Source: Lacinutrix mariniflava
GTDB lineage: Bacteria > Bacteroidota > Bacteroidia > Flavobacteriales > Flavobacteriaceae
DNA length: 64,000 nt
Assembly: GCF_001418015.1 (NCBI RefSeq)
Contig: NZ_LIQG01000030.1
Coordinates: 1 to 64,000, forward strand
Reading direction: 5' to 3'
The position numbers and the translations under genes were made by a program. Within the stretch, counting starts at the first letter, position 1, and every line of letters begins with the position of its first letter. Below the pieces are notes generated by a model. The model searched no databases and was not told where the DNA came from. It was given only the letters and a program-made list of their open reading frames with translations. This document shows positions 62,167-64,000 of this stretch, one piece after another.

Positions 62167-64000
62167 ATGAAAGTACTTACTAAATCAAGATTTAAATTAG
62201 GACTAGAATGTCCAAACAAACTATACTACACACGTAAAAAGGAATATGCTAATATTAAATTAGAGGATCCGTTTTTAGAAGCATTGGCACAAGGTGGTTT
62301 TCAAGTAGAAGAGTTGGCAAGACTACATTATCCAGAAGGTGTTTTAATAGAAGGCAACGATTGGGATTATGAGTTGTTATGGCAACAAACTCAAGACTTA
62401 CTAAAGCAAGAAAATGTGACCATTTTTGAAGCTGCGTTTTTAATAGATGGTTTGTTTATTAGAGTGGATGTTTTAGTTAAAACGGGCAATACAATTGAGC
62501 TTATAGAAGTAAAATCTAAATCTTTCGATCCTGGTAATGAGTATTTGTTAGTTGGTAAAAAAGGTGCTATGCGTGAGAGTTGGAAACCGTATTTATTTGA
62601 TGTGGCTTTTCAGAAGCACGTAATACAGCGTTGTTTTCCTGAGTGGAAAATTAACGCATATTTAATGATGGCAGACAAAACCAAAAAAGCGAGTATCGAT
62701 GGTTTAAATCAGTTGTTTAGAATAAGTAAAAAGGAAGGCAATAGAACGGGAGTTACAAAGAAAGTGAACACTTTAGAAGCCACTGGAAGTCTAGTTTTAG
62801 GTAGAAAAAAAATATCAGGTATTATTAAAGATATTGAAAGTAACAAACATAAATACCATACTAATTTAAGTTTTATTGAGTCTGTAGAATTTTTAAAAGA
62901 CACCTATTTAAAGGACGCTTATGCTAATTGGCCTACAAGTTATAAAGGTTGTAAGTCTTGTGAGTTTAAATGTAGTGCTAACGATAAAGCGCAAGGTCTA
63001 AAATCTGGATTTGAAAACTGTTTTACCAATCAGCACCAATGGACAGAAGAAGACTTTAAAACTGAAAATATTTTTGATATTTTTAATTTTAGAAAAGGAA
63101 GTAAGTTATTCGAAGAAGGTGTTTTCTTTAAAAACCAGCTGACTGAAGATTCTATTGGTTTAATGGGTGATCCTGAAAAACTAACAACCTCATACAGGCA
63201 ATGGTTGCAAATTGAAAAAGCGGTTAATAACGATGACGCTGTTTATGTCGATGAAGATGGTTTAAAGGACGAAATGGAAACATGGGTTTTTCCGCTTCAT
63301 TTTATAGATTTTGAAACCAGTACAGTTGCATTGCCATTTAATAAAGGTGTAAAACCTTATGAGCAAATAGCGTTTCAGTTTTCGCATCATATCTATCATG
63401 AAGATGGACGTATAGAACATGCTAATGAGTATATAAATAACACAGCAGGTGTGTTTCCTAATTTTGAATTTGTACGTGCTTTAAAAACGGCTTTAGAAAG
63501 TGATGAAGGCTCTGTTTTTAGGTATTCTCATCATGAGAACACGATTTTAAATGCTATTTATTTTCAATTGTTAGAATCTAACGAAAAAGATAAAGAGGAG
63601 TTAATAGCTTTTATACAGCACATTTCGCATTCTAAAAACGACAGTGTTATCACTTGGAATGGAACGCGTGATATGATCGATTTATGGCAAGTAGAAAAGA
63701 ATTTCTATTATAACCCATTAACAAAAGGCTCGAATTCTATAAAAGCGGTTTTACCAGCAGCATTGGCTTCAAGTTCGTTTTTAAAAGAAAAATATGCGAA
63801 ACCTTTAAAGGATATTAATGTAACGAGTAAAAATTTTAAAGACAACCATACGTGGTTAACCTTAGAAAATGAAACCGTTATAAGTCCTTATAAAATGCTA
63901 CCTGCTTTATTTAAAGAGTGGAGCGAAGATGAGATTGAAAACACCTTGTCAGAAATTGAAGACATAGATAATGGAGGTGCAGCATTAACAGCTTATGGTA
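62167..64000 (+). CDS. Cas4-like/DUF2779 nuclease, truncated by the window end
   Basis: An open frame from ATG 62167 through the window end (611 codons visible). The N-terminal part has a Cas4-type PD-(D/E)xK core: RVDVLVKTGNTIELIEVKSKSF (with the E-x-K), preceded by LGLECPNKLYY and followed by the Cys pair CKSCEFKC, which could bind an iron-sulfur cluster with the N-terminal Cys. After about residue 370 comes a DUF2779 domain with HFIDFETSTVALPFNKGVKPYEQIAFQFS, where D-F-E is the start of an RNase-H-like exonuclease. The combination suggests a two-nuclease protein. It follows the restriction locus, so a defence role is likely; this is inference. Confidence 0.85.
   Translation, partial: MKVLTKSRFKLGLECPNKLYYTRKKEYANIKLEDPFLEALAQGGFQVEELARLHYPEGVLIEGNDWDYELLWQQTQDLLKQENVTIFEAAFLIDGLFIRVDVLVKTGNTIELIEVKSKSFDPGNEYLLVGKKGAMRESWKPYLFDVAFQKHVIQRCFPEWKINAYLMMADKTKKASIDGLNQLFRISKKEGNRTGVTKKVNTLEATGSLVLGRKKISGIIKDIESNKHKYHTNLSFIESVEFLKDTYLKDAYANWPTSYKGCKSCEFKCSANDKAQGLKSGFENCFTNQHQWTEEDFKTENIFDIFNFRKGSKLFEEGVFFKNQLTEDSIGLMGDPEKLTTSYRQWLQIEKAVNNDDAVYVDEDGLKDEMETWVFPLHFIDFETSTVALPFNKGVKPYEQIAFQFSHHIYHEDGRIEHANEYINNTAGVFPNFEFVRALKTALESDEGSVFRYSHHENTILNAIYFQLLESNEKDKEELIAFIQHISHSKNDSVITWNGTRDMIDLWQVEKNFYYNPLTKGSNSIKAVLPAALASSSFLKEKYAKPLKDINVTSKNFKDNHTWLTLENETVISPYKMLPALFKEWSEDEIENTLSEIEDIDNGGAALTAYG

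Overview
The window is AT-rich DNA from a member of the Bacteroidota, almost certainly a marine-type Flavobacteriaceae. The signs are promoters of the TTG-N20-TAnnTTTG kind, proteins with C-terminal type IX secretion (T9SS) sorting domains, an Oar-like TonB-dependent receptor, LytTR signalling, KTSC, DUF4421, DUF6495 and DUF6567 proteins, and Q-ended signal peptides. I cannot name the genus.

Layout. 1-3260: a J-domain/KTSC protein, then an accessory patch of minus-strand genes (a 162-aa protein with a possible Cys-His-Asp triad, a TIR-domain protein, a broken GNAT acetyltransferase) separated and bounded by large palindromic sites. 3265-15820: housekeeping genes, namely a DUF2914 membrane protein, an ABC-F ATPase, DUF4421, a sirtuin, a CHRD lipoprotein, TrmH, a DEAD-box helicase, and a peroxide module (exported catalase, ankyrin protein and divergent OxyR). 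15927-18325: an AAA ATPase/DUF234 protein and a second palindrome-bounded gene unit. 18329-35978: core genes including rdgB, a prolyl oligopeptidase, rlmH, nadC, a YihY protein, priA, a LytTR regulator, rpsF-rpsR-rplI, the TonB receptor, a GDPD lipoprotein and hisS. 36048-46529: four minus-strand secreted proteins with T9SS sorting domains, three of which share a C-terminal module. 46874-52295: a membrane protein, a tiny lipoprotein with a sensor kinase and response regulator, and three small exported proteins. 52468-64000: a defence island with a type I restriction-modification locus (hsdM, hsdS, accessory genes, rhuM, hsdR), a GIY-YIG protein and a Cas4-like/DUF2779 nuclease that runs off the end.

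Two repeat systems stand out. (1) Palindrome-bounded gene units at about 575-2207 and 17372-18298: each has perfect 18-bp terminal inverted repeats and inner 9-bp inverted repeats. The sequence differs between the two units but agrees between the two ends of each unit. They hold single genes, including a TIR effector candidate, and no recombinase is visible. This is my best candidate for an undescribed system. (2) Dispersed short repeats (gtcattgcgagg...gcaatctc, and tgtcacactgagcgcag) have entered the hsdM and hsdS coding sequences in frame, in hsdS just before each target-recognition half.

No rRNA, tRNA, CRISPR array or insertion-sequence transposase was recognised.
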